In this document: piece by piece, positions 11,822-23,613 of the stretch
Layout: each line of letters opens with the position of its first letter
Position numbering within the stretch: the stretch's first letter is position 1
DNA from: Siphonodentalium dalli
Lineage: Eukaryota > Mollusca > Scaphopoda > Gadilida > Siphonodentaliidae
NCBI GenBank assembly: GCA_032622095.1
Contig: CP136064.1
Span: 188,407,794-188,471,793 of the forward strand
Reading direction: 5' to 3'
DNA length: 64,000 bases
The notes under the pieces: generated by a model
Seen by the model: the letters and a program-made list of their open reading frames with translations, nothing else
The model's database searches: none
Told to the model about the DNA's origin: nothing
Translations under genes and position numbers: made by a program

Positions 11822-11943
11822 TTGTGGCTTCCAGCAATCGTCTCACCGTACAGATCCAAGCAGATAATAACAATACACAGTCATGGTGGCGTCCAGCAAT
11901 CGTCTCACCGTACCTATCCAAGCAGATAATAATAATAATACAC
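11822..11943 (+). repeat. Two-copy ~61 bp tandem duplication with a TAA tract
   Basis: CCAGCAATCGTCTCACCGTA followed by ATCCAAGCAGATAATAA occurs twice, at about 11830 and 11891; the second copy carries an expanded (TAA)n. Confidence 0.75.
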
Positions 11944-12581
11944 ACGGTGCTAGTTTGTGGGCAAGTGTCATGATAGTGGAAATGAAATTGGACCATGACT
12001 GCACTGCCCCTTCTTTGGGTATGTTTTAGATTTAGACATGATCTCATGTAGCTTTGCTTCCCTTATATGCTAAGATTGTATCTTCCAATCCGTTTGGAAG
12101 CCGTTCTTAATCAATTAGACCAGGCTTGTACCATTGGCTACTACTATATAAGCCCCACCCAGAATGGGATGTAGTCTTGAGGACGATGCATTTGGTAGTT
12201 GATGTCATACTCACGATGTGTGATGGTCGGTGTGGTTCAAGAAAGTGCAATGCCATCACCACAATGGTGAAAATTTTAACTCGAAAAACATCTAGGGGAT
12301 TATTGAGACATTGCATTAAGTTTTTTAAACCTACATTGGATACACCAATTTATTTCTTGGTAACATCGCCATTCAAAGCCATTGTCCTGCATGAGACATA
12401 TTAACTACTATATTCTAAAGTTATATACTATAAAGCTATATGACCATAAAGGTCAAGTTCACCAATGTCATCATCCATTCCCATCGATCTATAAATTGTT
12501 CTCACAAATGCATCACAGTTCCTTGGAAAATACCGCCCATATACTGACACTAGTCTTGAGAGAGGATAACAACAACGCATA

Positions 12582-12709
12582 CCGTATATCCAGGAAAAAA
12601 CACATTCTGGCAAAAGCACGTGTCACTGATTACGTCATACTGCAGCTGGCAGACTTTGTTAATATAGGTCACGGGGCACTTAAATTAAGATGTCGTCATG
12701 TATTTTTAT
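12582..12709 (+). repeat. 128 bp segment duplicated at 14050-14177, copy 1
   Basis: Only one base difference from 14050-14177 by eye. It starts CCGTATATCCAGGAAAAAAC and ends GTCGTCATGTATTTTTAT. This copy lies at the centre of the older palindrome. It stays open in one frame in both copies (containing DYVILQLADFVNIGHGALKL), but I recognise no protein. Confidence 0.85.
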
Positions 12710-13299
12710 TCCATGAAGACATCATTTAGCCCATCCGACTCTTCTGGGGAGGATAGGATAGTATTATCCCGACAAAATTACATGTCTGGTCAAGTTGATT
12801 AAGAACGGCCTTGAAACGGATGTGGAAACACAAATCTTACCACACCAAAAGCACCAACACACACATGACATTCTATATCTGAAACATGCACCTGATGTGG
12901 GGGTGTATGCCGTGGCCCATTTCATTCCCACTGTCATGGCGCTTGTCTACAAACTAGCACCGCGAGTATTGTTCTTCTCTGCTAACGAGACGAATGCGGG
13001 ACGTTACAAAGTTGCTTAGGATCATGATCAAGAAGTGTGGGTAGTCGGTACATTATGGTCGTCTCTGTAGCAGATATGAATATGTCCAAGGGAATGAGAC
13101 AGCTAGCTACCTTTGAAACACTGCCGAAGTTGTCCACGTATGCCAATACGTTCGCTAAGTTTGTGAGTTGAACCATCTATTGAGAAATGACTAGTTAGCT
13201 GGGAAGTTCGCCAGGTGTACATGTGGTTATCCACATGGGATATGAGAAATACATACAGCACTGCTCAAATTAAGCGACCTGTTTTAACGAGGTGTACAT

Positions 13300-13500
13300 G
13301 CGTTAATACCGCGGTGCAATACCGCGACATACCGCCGATTTGCGGTTGCACTACCACGCGCGTACCGCGGTACCACCGCGACGTTCACGGTACCACCGCA
13401 CTACCAGCGGTAACGAATGTTGGTAGCGCGGTGGCACGCGGTAATCCACCGCACAAACGCGGTGACATTACCGCTACGCGGTAGCATTTTTGTAACGAGG
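13300..13500 (+). repeat. CpG-dense ACCGCGGT block, left TIR of H
   Basis: Dense irregular repetition of TACCGCGGTA, ACCACCGC and GCGGTA, many of them self-complementary octamers. Very CpG-rich in an otherwise AT-rich window. The mirror block is 15545-15790. Confidence 0.75.
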
Positions 13501-14049
13501 TTAATGACGGGATTCGATGGCTGACCGTCAATCTTCCAAAATAGGACGGCCGTTCTCACGATCTCCGTCCATGTTTGTGTACCGTGAAGTGTATTATTAA
13601 AATATTGAAATAGATGAAAACCGAGTATCGGGAAATATGCCCATTATAACGGGCTTCCAGATTAAGTAAAGGTAAGTATAAGTTACTTTGATAAAGTCAT
13701 TTTTCAATTAATGTGAATATTAAAATATTACAATAACATTTCTAGTCTCGTTTTATTGCCTAAAATTCCCATAAATGACACTATTTGTAATCAGTGTTGG
13801 TTATCGGGAAGGGAACAAATGATTTCGGCCATTTTAGACAGCTCGATAAATCCCGTATCTACAGTTTATATCAATGTTCAGATGTACGTGATCCCTAAAT
13901 TGAATGATAACGACCACTATTTAAATAGTCCCCAGAATAAATATCGTTATTAACTTTATTGACATTCATTAACTGCAAATCACAAACACCATTTGTTCGT
14001 ATACAACGGGAATTATTGTCTTAGCAATAAAAGACACAACGTGGAACTC

Positions 14050-14177
14050 CCGTATATCCAGGAAAAAACACATTCTGGCAAAAGCACGTGTCACTGATTA
14101 CGTCATACTGCAGCTGGCAGACTTTGTTAATATAGGTCACGGGGCACTTAAATTAAGATGTCGTCATGTCTTTTTAT
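14050..14177 (+). repeat. 128 bp segment duplicated at 12582-12709, copy 2
   Basis: Copy inside the Tc1-like element H. The flanking sequences differ from those of copy 1 on both sides, so the duplication is sharply bounded. Confidence 0.85.
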
Positions 14178-15544
14178 AACTGGCCTCAATGGGTGAAATA
14201 AATATTTGTGTTTTGTTGATGGTGCTATTATATAGTAAAACTACACACGTGACGCACGCGCGAATGGCTGTTTTGTGTTTTGGACACTTGTATTTCCATT
14301 ACTTCAATGCGTCCGTTTGGCTTACATAATGCTCGCAGAAGGTAGTTCAGATATTTATCGATCTATTTTGGTATTGCGAATAATATTATGTGCGAACCGC
14401 CACGTGGCTTTAAACAGACAAGTCTCATTCGATCTTTTAAATGTTGTGCACGTAATAGCTATTTATAAATATTTGTCGCACAAAAGTGAGACAAACGCTC
14501 TTTATTGCTACCGTATCGGGAATAAACTAACAAGGACTAAAACACACCAAATTCGATCACTTGAAATAATTATGTTACAATGTTAACCTCTGTATATAAC
14601 CAAACAAACATATTTTATCTTTCCAACACCATGCATGTTTTTTTCCGAATAACGATTAGATAGGAATACCGGTATGTGATATAATTTATACTGCGACCCA
14701 CCGAGAACTACAAGTGCACGCCTTCGCCAAAAGTTGCAATTTCACATCAAACGATGCCGCCCGACACATTTGATTTGACAACGTTGTGTCTTTCAATGTT
14801 TGGTGTTTTGCGTGTGTGTTTTTTCGCGCACATTGGTGATGATAACAACTTTACTTTGCTGCATGACATGTGCCACGCTTTCTTAGTTATACATTTTATT
14901 CCCACCGACAAGAAATCTTCAGGCGCAAATGTTTGTAAATTGCTTTACTATTTCACGAATGCGTACAATCATACGTCTTGGCGATAATATACTATTTACG
15001 CGCCGATTATGTTTGGCATATGAACACAACTATATATTTGAACGAATATGAATATTTCTGCAACGATCGCCGCCCTGGCCTCCAAGACTAAACTCGGACT
15101 CAGTGTTGCTAATGCACCGTCCCCGCTGGTTTCGACCAAATTCAGATAAATGGAGGATTAACTTTTCCCATTTTATAAGAAATTTAGATTTCGGAAACAC
15201 AAAAAAAAAAAAAAAATCCGCATGAGTGGAAACCGATATAGGAATCGGGTGCGTAAATCATTTGACGATATGTAAGATAGATGCTAACAACAAAACTATT
15301 ACTCCACGGTGTTTTGCGTAATCCAGTCGCCGTAAGCAATTATAGTTCAAAAACCGCCGACGTGATTAAACGTGATGTACGTGTACATTTGTAATATGTT
15401 ACATGTAAACCAGACATGTTCATATGTAATCCGATTGCATTATTATTCATTTATATTCATTACGTATACATAATTACGTGCAGCTTACAGGTATTCATTC
15501 AATACAAAAGTTATTCATAATCATTTACCTACCGTGTGACGCCT

Positions 15545-15790
15545 TGTTTCAGTCGTGTTCTCTCCGCGGTGGAGGGCCGTTAGCGGTAATTTGAACGCGG
15601 TTACGAAAAAAATACCGCGGTGTACGGCGGTAACGAACACCAATAACGCGGTGACCTGCGGTAACCAACGGTAAAAATATCGTACCAGTACCGCGGGTCA
15701 ACCGCCCTCCGTCGCGGTACAGAATGATAACCGCGGTAGTTTGGTGGTAACACCGCGGTAAGTACCGGCCCATAACCTCGTTAAACAGGT
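15545..15790 (-). repeat. CpG-dense ACCGCGGT block, right TIR of H
   Basis: Inverted counterpart of 13300-13500 with the same motif but a reshuffled motif order, so the two blocks share vocabulary more than alignment. Confidence 0.75.
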
Positions 15791-15872
15791 CGCTTACTGA
15801 GAGCATAGCTGTACATGGAGATGACCTGTAAGCTTGTATACTTATAGATCATATGCCTTTCTAGTTCAAGAT

Positions 15873-17316
15873 GACGACCAAATTCTCACAATGCGCACAT
15901 ATTATGAAAGTAAAGGAATGTAAGCTTGTTTTCAAATCTCGGACGCCATTTTGGCCGCCATCTTCGATTTGGAAGAAAAAATCCTTCATCAAATCCAAGA
16001 TAAATACTTTATCACAGTATTTCCAACTCGACAATAATGCCCAATGCTGTGAATATGATAGATTTTCGGTGATTTTCTAAATCTGTCCACCATTGTGGGC
16101 GCCATTTTGGATTTGGGCGACTTTTATTTGGATGCAATATAAGCGCAGTTATTCGACTCAGTCTTCCCAACTCACAATATGTGTGGAGTTGACGTGACAA
16201 TAGCTGTCACTGATGTTCAAATCAGCGATTTTCGGCAATTTTTCTATTTCTGGTGGCCATTTTGGCCGCCATCTTGGATTTGGGTGAATATTTCTCAACT
16301 CAGGTATAAGAGGAAGCCTAGCTCGAGTATCTCCTGCACATATATACGCGTGGGTTTTGTTGTGATAGCAATAACATTCATTGATGATTCGAAACAGCCA
16401 TTGCGTTATCAGCGTCGTTTTGGCTTTGACCGAATTATACCGGCATTTGGGAAAACGTGATATCGGACAAAAAATTCCAGCAAGGAATGTATATTATTAT
16501 CCCCATGTGTTCGCCAATAATTCTTCTATACGATAAATGTATAAAATCGCGTCAAGGAGCCAATATTATCCAACAGAGACAAACGAAAGGTGGTGAAATG
16601 TCTGAAAAATAGCAAATTTTCACATTTCGGTGGCCATCTTGGCCGCCATATTGGAGTTTTGTGTCTGATTTTTGGCTAATTTGTAGGGGTTGTATATTAC
16701 TATAACGTATCGAACGGACAACATGACCGCATGTGACATCATCTTTACTATAACGGCGATCAGAGAGACCTTATGAATTTTTACTGTTTTTGGCTATTTC
16801 GGCACACATTTTGGCTGACATCTTGAATGGTTGCAATTACGACTGTGTTAATTTCTTTCCACATATCCGAATCTGGTATGCAGTAAAGTTCAAAATTATA
16901 CTAGAACGGATTCCAACAGATGATTTTAAAATTTCTTAAGCTAACTTTCCAATTTGACATTTAAAAAAAATGGCGTTTCAAAATTTATTTGACCTTTGAC
17001 CTCTCGTACTCGAGGTCAGTGGCTGAAATTCTAATTCTGTGTTTATTCACTAGATAAAATGACTTATTGCCGAGAAAATGGTATATATAACGTGTTAGCT
17101 GACATTACATATGTTGCATACATTCAAAATTACTAACCCTCCCCCAACACTTAAGTCACATTTTTCGCTCTCACCAGGCATCATTCTATGTTAAATATCT
17201 CCCAAACGCCGCGTTTCCCACTCGCAAGAAATTGGTTTCTGTAAAGTACATATAATTTGCCACAAAATGAGCAGAGTGGGTCCTTTGGTCAGAGTGACGA
17301 CAATAAAACCTTATGG
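15873..17316 (-). repeat. Right arm of the giant palindrome, main part
   Basis: Reverse complement of 9675-11135; the last 18 bp of the arm lie at 20470-20487 beyond the composite. The small frames here are shadows of the inverted repeat and not genes. Unit phrases such as GGCCGCCATCTTGGATTTGG recur. Confidence 0.75.
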
Positions 17317-17763
17317 TTACACTGGTGTAAATAAGGTTCGGAGAGACCTCTAGCGGATGCGGGAGGAATATATAGGAGAGAATAAAATAGACACTGGGCC
17401 CTGATTGGTCAATAGCCTTGTGTGCTTTTTGCATAAAAAAATCATCACACCTCTTCCCTATGATTTCCCATAGGTAAGATAGCCATTGGCACAGGAATTA
17501 ACCCTTTGTAGTGAAGTTTGAATTTGTTGGTGTGGTCTAAAATATGACAGTATTTTTTTATGCGGATCTGACACTAGTTACGAAAACACAAGATTTAAAG
17601 GCGAATTCCCTGCTAGACAGATATGATTTTTTTGTGTAAAAAGTTTCCCGAAATGTCAATTTTTCAGATTAAAAAAAAAAATTGGACCCATGGTTCATAT
17701 AGCCAACAGCATACGCTAAAACGTTAGCACTGAGGCCTATGGAAAACATTTACACCAGTGTAA
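17317..17763. repeat. T unit 1
   Basis: Inverted ends of about 17 bp (TTACACTGGTGTAAA facing TTTACACCAGTGTAA). Followed by CCTAAAGG where S begins. Confidence 0.8.
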
Positions 17764-18669
17764 CCTAAAGGGAAAAATGAACTGTTTGGCATTTTTGATT
17801 CCTGGGAGTCACTTTAAAGTATTTTAATGCATTTTTCACAGCCTGGTCTTTCAGTCCAATGAATCTCCCATGCATGGTGTGGCTATTCTTGCTGCTGATG
17901 TCTTCTTTCACTTCCATCGGCCAAAAAAATGGTATGATTTTTCATAAAAAATGCCAATTTTTCAAGGTATTTTCAAAATATTTCAAGGTGGTAATTGTCA
18001 CATGATAATGCAAATTACCCATTACATGAGCATGTCAATGACACACATACCAATTGTTATAAGAAGCTAATCTAACAAGTATTTTGGATTTTATAGCCAG
18101 TGATATACAGATATATATAATAAAAGTGTCTCATTTTCACTGGTGGGTATGGCCATTTGAAGGTTAATAGCACTAAAACTTGGACACATTTAAGAAAATG
18201 CTTCAGCATTTCAAAGAGAGCATATCTTTGTTCAACTAATTCAATATACACCCACATCCAGTTATCTTGGATCACCCTTGCAGACCTGAAAATGTCATAT
18301 TTTAGTCTTCCATGTGCTGATAAAGTCATGTGCTTGATGCTCAGCTGATCAGATCTGGACTCAATGACCTCACATCACCAGAAGTTCTCTCATGGAAAGG
18401 ATCTTGTACAGTCTTCCATAGCTGATCCAAGTTTGCAACACCAGACCCCAAAAACTGTGTGAAAATGGGGCCTGAATATGACTTGTGGTGGAAAAATGTG
18501 CTTTTTTGATGAATAATGTGTTACAGAGAGTGGGGTTAAATTGTGTGTGATAAATAAAGAACCACAGAAGTGATATTATTTTTGAACACATTTTGTTCAT
18601 TCATGGGCAATTCTGAAAAAATGTAGGGTGTTACAATTATTCCGCGAAAAAGCGGGCTATCGCTTTAGG

Positions 18670-19116
18670 TTACACTGGTGTAAATAAGGTTCGGAGAGAC
18701 CTCTAGCGGATGCGGGAGGAATATATAGGAGAGAATAAAATAGACACTGGGCCCTGATTGGTCAATAGCCTTGTGTGCTTTTTGCATAAAAAAATCATCA
18801 CACCTCTTCCCTATGATTTCCCATAGGTAAGATAGCCATTGGCACAGGAATTAACCCTTTGTAGTGAAGTTTGAATTTGTTGGTGTGGTCTAAAATATGA
18901 CAGTATTTTTTTATGCGGATCTGACACTAGTTACGAAAACACAAGATTTAAAGGCGAATTCCCTGCTAGACAGATATGATTTTTTTGTGTAAAAAGTTTC
19001 CCGAAATGTCAATTTTTCAGATTAAAAAAAAAAATTGGACCCATGGTTCATATAGCCAACAGCATACGCTAAAACGTTAGCACTGAGGCCTATGGAAAAC
19101 ATTTACACCAGTGTAA
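18670..19116. repeat. T unit 2
   Basis: Flanked by CTTTAGG at the left and CCTAAAG at the right, which are complementary to each other and not a duplication. The middle T therefore did not insert independently. Confidence 0.8.
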
Positions 19117-20022
19117 CCTAAAGGGAAAAATGAACTGTTTGGCATTTTTGATTCCTGGGAGTCACTTTAAAGTATTTTAATGCATTTTTCACAGCCTGGT
19201 CTTTCAGTCCAATGAATCTCCCATGCATGGTGTGGCTATTCTTGCTGCTGATGTCTTCTTTCACTTCCATCGGCCAAAAAAATGGTATGATTTTTCATAA
19301 AAAATGCCAATTTTTCAAGGTATTTTCAAAAAATTTCAAGGTGGTAATTGTCACATGATAATGCAAATTACCCATTACATGAGCATGTCAATGACACACA
19401 TACCAATTGTTATAAGAAGCTAATCTAACAAGTATTTTGGATTTTATAGCCAGTGATATACAGATATATATAATAAAAGTGTCTCATTTTCACTGGTGGG
19501 TATGGCCATTTGAAGGTTAATAGCACTAAAACTTGGACACATTTAAGAAAATGCTTCAGCATTTCAAAGAGAGCATATCTTTGTTCAACTAATTCAATAT
19601 ACACCCACATCCAGTTATCTTGGATCACCCTTGCAGACCTGAAAATGTCATATTTTAGTCTTCCATGTGCTGATAAAGTCATGTGCTTGATGCTCAGCTG
19701 ATCAGATCTGGACTCAATGACCTCACATCACCAGAAGTTCTCTCATGGAAAGGATCTTGTACAGTCTTCCATAGCTGATCCAAGTTTGCAACACCAGACC
19801 CCAAAAACTGTGTGAAAATGGGGCCTGAATATGACTTGTGGTGGAAAAATGTGCTTTTTTGATGAATAATGTGTTACAGAGAGTGGGGTTAAATTGTGTG
19901 TGATAAATAAAGAACCACAGAAGTGATATTATTTTTGAACACATTTTTTTCATTCATGGGCAATTCTGAAAAAATGTAGGGTGTTACAATTATTCCGCGA
20001 AAAAGCGGGCTATCGCTTTAGG

Positions 20023-20469
20023 TTACACTGGTGTAAATAAGGTTCGGAGAGACCTCTAGCGGATGCGGGAGGAATATATAGGAGAGAATAAAATAGACAC
20101 TGGGCCCTGATTGGTCAATAGCCTTGTGTGCTTTTTGCATAAAAAAATCATCACACCTCTTCCCTATGATTTCCCATAGGTAAGATAGCCATTGGCACAG
20201 GAATTAACCCTTTGTAGTGAAGTTTGAATTTGTTGGTGTGGTCTAAAATATGACAGTATTTTTTTATGCGGATCTGACACTAGTTACGAAAACACAAGAT
20301 TTAAAGGCGAATTCCCTGCTAGACAGATATGATTTTTTTGTGTAAAAAGTTTCCCGAAATGTCAATTTTTCAGATTAAAAAAAAAAATTGGACCCATGGT
20401 TCATATAGCCAACAGCATACGCTAAAACGTTAGCACTGAGGCCTATGGAAAACATTTACACCAGTGTAA
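20023..20469. repeat. T unit 3
   Basis: Left flank CTTTAGG as in T2; right flank CCTTATGG, the outer target duplication. Confidence 0.8.
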
Positions 20470-20586
20470 CCTTATGGGCTCTCGGACTATAAGTTGTTTT
20501 CTGTATAGGTGCATCTAAACATTCCACATCCTGCGATAGGCTAGGCATGGAAGCCCCTTTAAGGATAGACAGTGATAAGAGATCAA

Positions 20587-21046
20587 GTCTGAGTTTAGTT
20601 TGCCTGTCATTTGCAGAATGAGGTCCCAAGAGAGTGATTTAGTGACACTATCCCACATAGCAGGCTAGCATCACCAAATTCACCCTCTGGGACCTCATTC
20701 TGCAAGGCCTCATCTGCTATGGGTGACATAGACTCAGACTGGTGTTTCCAAATTGTGAATATAGTGATGTACACCCATTGGGAACCTTGATTATCTTGAT
20801 TATGTAATGTGTTGTCTGCCAATTTGGGGATGTAGAGAAACTAAACTAAAAAAGAAATAGAATCTATGTGAAGAAGTTTCTATATAAATTTGATAATAAA
20901 GAAACTTTCCAGAGAAGATGAGGCTTAAGCAGAATGAGGTCCCCAGAGGGTGAAATTAGTGATGCTAGCCTGCTATGCAGGATAGCGTCACTAAATTCAC
21001 CCTCTGGGGACCTCATTCTGCAAAGACAGGCACACTAAACTCAGAC
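20587..21046. mobile_element. Double-hairpin element, family D
   Basis: Long inverted ends GTCTGAGTTTAGT-TGCCTGTC. Each end is also a hairpin around GAATGAGGTCCC (20617-20706 and 20934-21022). The middle keeps CACCCATTGGGAACCTTGAT. Confidence 0.7.
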
Positions 21047-21438
21047 GTGACAGAGATTTGGGGAAATTCAATATTTCATAGACTTCTCAGTAACATTATT
21101 ATTGACAGCCAATTTCGTATTGAATGTCACACAGTCTTATCTTTTTAAGATGGGATGGTTTTTTCCAGCTGATTTCACCTGCAAACTTCGGGGATGAAAT
21201 TGATTCAGGGTTTGACTCAATTTACTGTTTTAATATTGAGTTTGATGTCGAGAGGAAATCTAATTCCCGCCATTGTGTTGTATCTTTGTTATAAGTGTCT
21301 GGTGGTTTTGTTGATCATGATGAATTTTACACGTAGCTTTGTGTTAATAGTGTGGTGTCACCCCCTACCCCCTGATTCCATAGATTTCACACTATAAATG
21401 TCAATCATTTTCACTCTTATTTTCTTACACTACTCAAC

Positions 21439-21543
21439 GAGAGCTTTCCGATGAATGGCAACAAGCCATATTTCTGACTAAATCTTGAAAAGTTACCCAT
21501 AATTCTGTTGTGGTTAAGGAGTCGATTATTTAGAGCATTACTG
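21439..21543 (-). mobile_element. Half copy of family A palindrome
   Basis: Only one arm, from GAGAGCTTTCCGATGAATGG to GCATTACTG, followed by TA. The other arm is missing. Confidence 0.75.
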
Positions 21544-23520
21544 TAGCTCCCCTCTGGCCAACAATTCGGAGAACTCATGGAATTGTTCTCCGCTTCTCAC
21601 TAAGAACTGGTTATTCCGTATTCAATGAAAACCTAACACAATGCCTGGACAATGCTCATTTCGGTTGCATAGTTGACAGGTCATCAGTTTGAGAGTTGCA
21701 TTGCACGTTTGATAATTAACAATATGTCGAAAGCGAAGTGCAATCTATGCCAATAACAGATTGATATTGCCAATATGAGGGAAGCTGCTTTGGTTTACAG
21801 TCAATGAAATCAAAGAAACATAACTTATATAACTTTATACATGTAAACTCTATCTTTTCTCCTGACTGAGGCAGTACATGCTCATACACAGGCATGAAAA
21901 CTTCCACTCATGTTTTTCCTTACCTATTATGCAGGAAGATCGTGTGAAGAAACTATTAGTGCCCCTTCAAGCAGCTCAAGTAATTTTAAATAATTAATAG
22001 TCACCTGAGGTAAACAGCGCATATTGCGTAACCTATATATGTGCACCAATTTTCCCAGGTATATGAATGTGTGTGGTCTCCCTATTTCTAATAATACAGG
22101 TGTGTGGACATGGTTTCCCCGATGCAGAGTCTCTTCTGAGCTGATGATAAATGCTCTTTATTGATCATGCAATTTATTAGTCCCCCTTTAAGTAGTCATC
22201 TTAGGTCAAAGGCGCCTTTCCCATGATATTTCCCTGCTCATGTGAACAAATGTGTACCAATTTTCCTTCATACAAGGAGGGCTCTGTATTGCTTATTTAT
22301 GCCCCTGTAAGTCTTCTGCATGACGTCAAAATTGATGGGTGACAAACTAGATTGCAAGAAAATATTGTCACCGCTGATTAAGATATAAAGAAAGCTGGCA
22401 AATAGTGTGCGGAGTTTGTTCGGAATTTAAAAGAATGTATAAAAGAATTGCTCCACAATGTCTTTATCAAGTTCAAAAACTGCCCAGATCCACATATATT
22501 GGGTGGACTTATGGGACTTAATTAGTTCAATAACTTTGGTGAGGTTGGTTCGCGGGGGAATATTTGGTATTTCAAGACTTCCTTAACAGAGTTGTGTATG
22601 ATATAACCAGTTACAATTAATACTTTTTCAATCCATGCCCATGTCAATCATAGTGATTCTTGTTTTCTTTTTGACAGAAAGAGTCTTCATTTTGAAAGCT
22701 CTTACTGATATACATGTATATAATACATGTATTCATACCTCAAAAATTTGAAGTTGTAAACAATATGTGTATAGCTTTTAAAATCACAAGATACTCCACA
22801 ATTGGAGCACTTGCTTGCAGCAGACTGTGTGATATTCCCTGGAGAAAATATTATAGCAGAAAGCAATCAAATTAAATGACATGTTGGAAATCTGCAATAG
22901 GAAAATTAGTTTTAGATTTTAGTTAGGGCATCGTGTGACTACGAGCTGTAATGAAATTCTGCCGCTAATGCACAAGAAACCGCCATATCACTCATTCTTC
23001 GCGACTATTTTTCCCAAGGTGATGATATAAATTGCCCAATTTGGATTTCTATCTTAGAAATTGATTCCCACGGTTACTAAATTTACAGATAATATGAACA
23101 ATTGTCCCATGACATGCTCTTCCTAATCAATATAAAAGTGATTGTAAACAGACATCTCCCTGAGTGAAAACATGAGAAACGATCCATCAATACATTTATA
23201 TATGCACTTGGTCATCAATAATGTTGGGTGCATTCTGCACTCAAATATCTTACAGCAACGATTCGTCACATTAATGAATCGCGATTGCTACTTTACGATT
23301 CAATGAATCTTTTGGCATGTACACACGTGTTGGGATGGTTGATTTGTGTACTGTTGTGAAAATGTTCAACAGCAAGTAGACTACCCTGATAGACAACTCC
23401 TCATATTATTAGAAGTTTCAGGACTGTCATTACCATATTTATAGTCTACTCAGGTCTAAAATAGTGCTTGTCTGGATCTGGATCTGGATTATTACGTCCA
23501 AGTAACCAATTTGGTATGAT
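21544..23520. other. Unassigned non-coding stretch
   Basis: No gene, recognised repeat family or exon-like composition. A short hairpin built on ATACATGTATATAATACATG lies near 22710. Confidence 0.4.
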
Positions 23521-23613
23521 AGGATGAGGTCCCTGAGGGTAAATTTAGTGATGCTACCCTGCACGGCTGCATGGCTAGCATCATTAAATTCACACTCTGG
23601 GAACCTCATCCTG
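23521..23613. repeat. Solo hairpin of family D
   Basis: AGGATGAGGTCCCTGAGGGT faces ACTCTGGGAACCTCATCCTG around TGCACGGCTGCATGG. It stands alone, without the second hairpin of the full element. Confidence 0.65.

Larger units (their letters stand above)
11500..13250. repeat. Degenerate palindromic element in the middle of G
   Basis: Diverged inverted pairs share a centre near 12450: CCGTTTGGAAGCCGTTCTTAAT (about 12095) faces GATTAAGAACGGCCTTGAAACGG (about 12798), and CACTTCTTGACCGTGATCAT (about 11790) faces ATCATGATCAAGAAGTG (about 13022). It looks like an old, decayed foldback element. The frame at 12382-12729 (115 aa) spans its centre, resembles nothing I know and may be chance. Confidence 0.45.
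13256..15811. mobile_element. Tc1/mariner-like long-TIR element (family H), 2556 bp
   Basis: Flanked by TA (13254-13255, 15812-15813). The left end CAGCACTGCTCAAATTAAGC and the right-end complement CAGCTATGCTCTCAGTAAGC are followed on both sides by GACCTGTTT(T)AACGAGG. Next to each end is a ~200 bp CpG-rich block packed with ACCGCGGT-type motifs. The interior holds a 103-codon frame (14275-14586) and a 77-codon frame (14754-14987) with no recognisable DDE motif, so it is probably non-autonomous. Confidence 0.7.
17317..20469. mobile_element. T-S-T-S-T composite with an 8-bp target duplication
   Basis: 3153 bp made of three 447 bp T units (17317-17763, 18670-19116, 20023-20469) and two 906 bp S units (17764-18669, 19117-20022); the period is exactly 1353 bp. 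T begins TTACACTGGTGTAAATAAGG and ends CATTTACACCAGTGTAA. The whole composite is flanked by CCTTATGG (17309-17316, 20470-20477), present once in the left palindrome arm. The two S copies differ at about two bases by eye. The paired small frames in the S units are identical shadows and not genes. T could be a hAT-like MITE (8-bp duplication), or T-S-T could be a terminal-direct-repeat element; the TT..AA ends argue against an ordinary LTR. Confidence 0.8.
9657..20487. mobile_element. Giant long-TIR element / palindrome (family G), with nested insertions
   Basis: The ends GTCCGAGAGCCCATAAGG and its complement are flanked by TA (9655-9656, 20488-20489). The left arm 9657-~11135 matches the right arm ~15873-17316 plus 20470-20487 in reverse complement, with mostly point differences and small indels. 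The middle holds an older degenerate palindrome (11500-13250) and the Tc1-like element at 13256. The right arm is interrupted by the composite at 17317. Both arms carry decayed ~170 bp periodic units with AAGATGGCGGCCAAAATGGC. No transposase ORF. Whether it moved as a unit or arose by inverted duplication at a TA cannot be settled here. Confidence 0.7.

Noticed and set aside
12382-12729. 115-codon frame, partly duplicated at 14.05 kb
   Set aside because: No recognisable domain, no splice or start context, and it lies in decayed repeat. Kept only as a duplicated segment.
14275-14586. 103-codon frame inside the Tc1-like element as a possible transposase remnant
   Set aside because: No DDE/DDD-type spacing or helix-turn-helix recognisable.
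18072-19953. Pairs of identical small frames (85, 63 and 76 aa) repeated 1353 bp apart
   Set aside because: Their identity is explained by the S-unit tandem duplication; antiparallel overlapping frames without domains are shadows.
17317-20469. Ordinary LTR retrotransposon with T as the LTR
   Set aside because: Ends are TT..AA and not TG..CA, the duplication is 8 bp, and no primer-binding site or polypurine tract is seen. Left open as one of several models.
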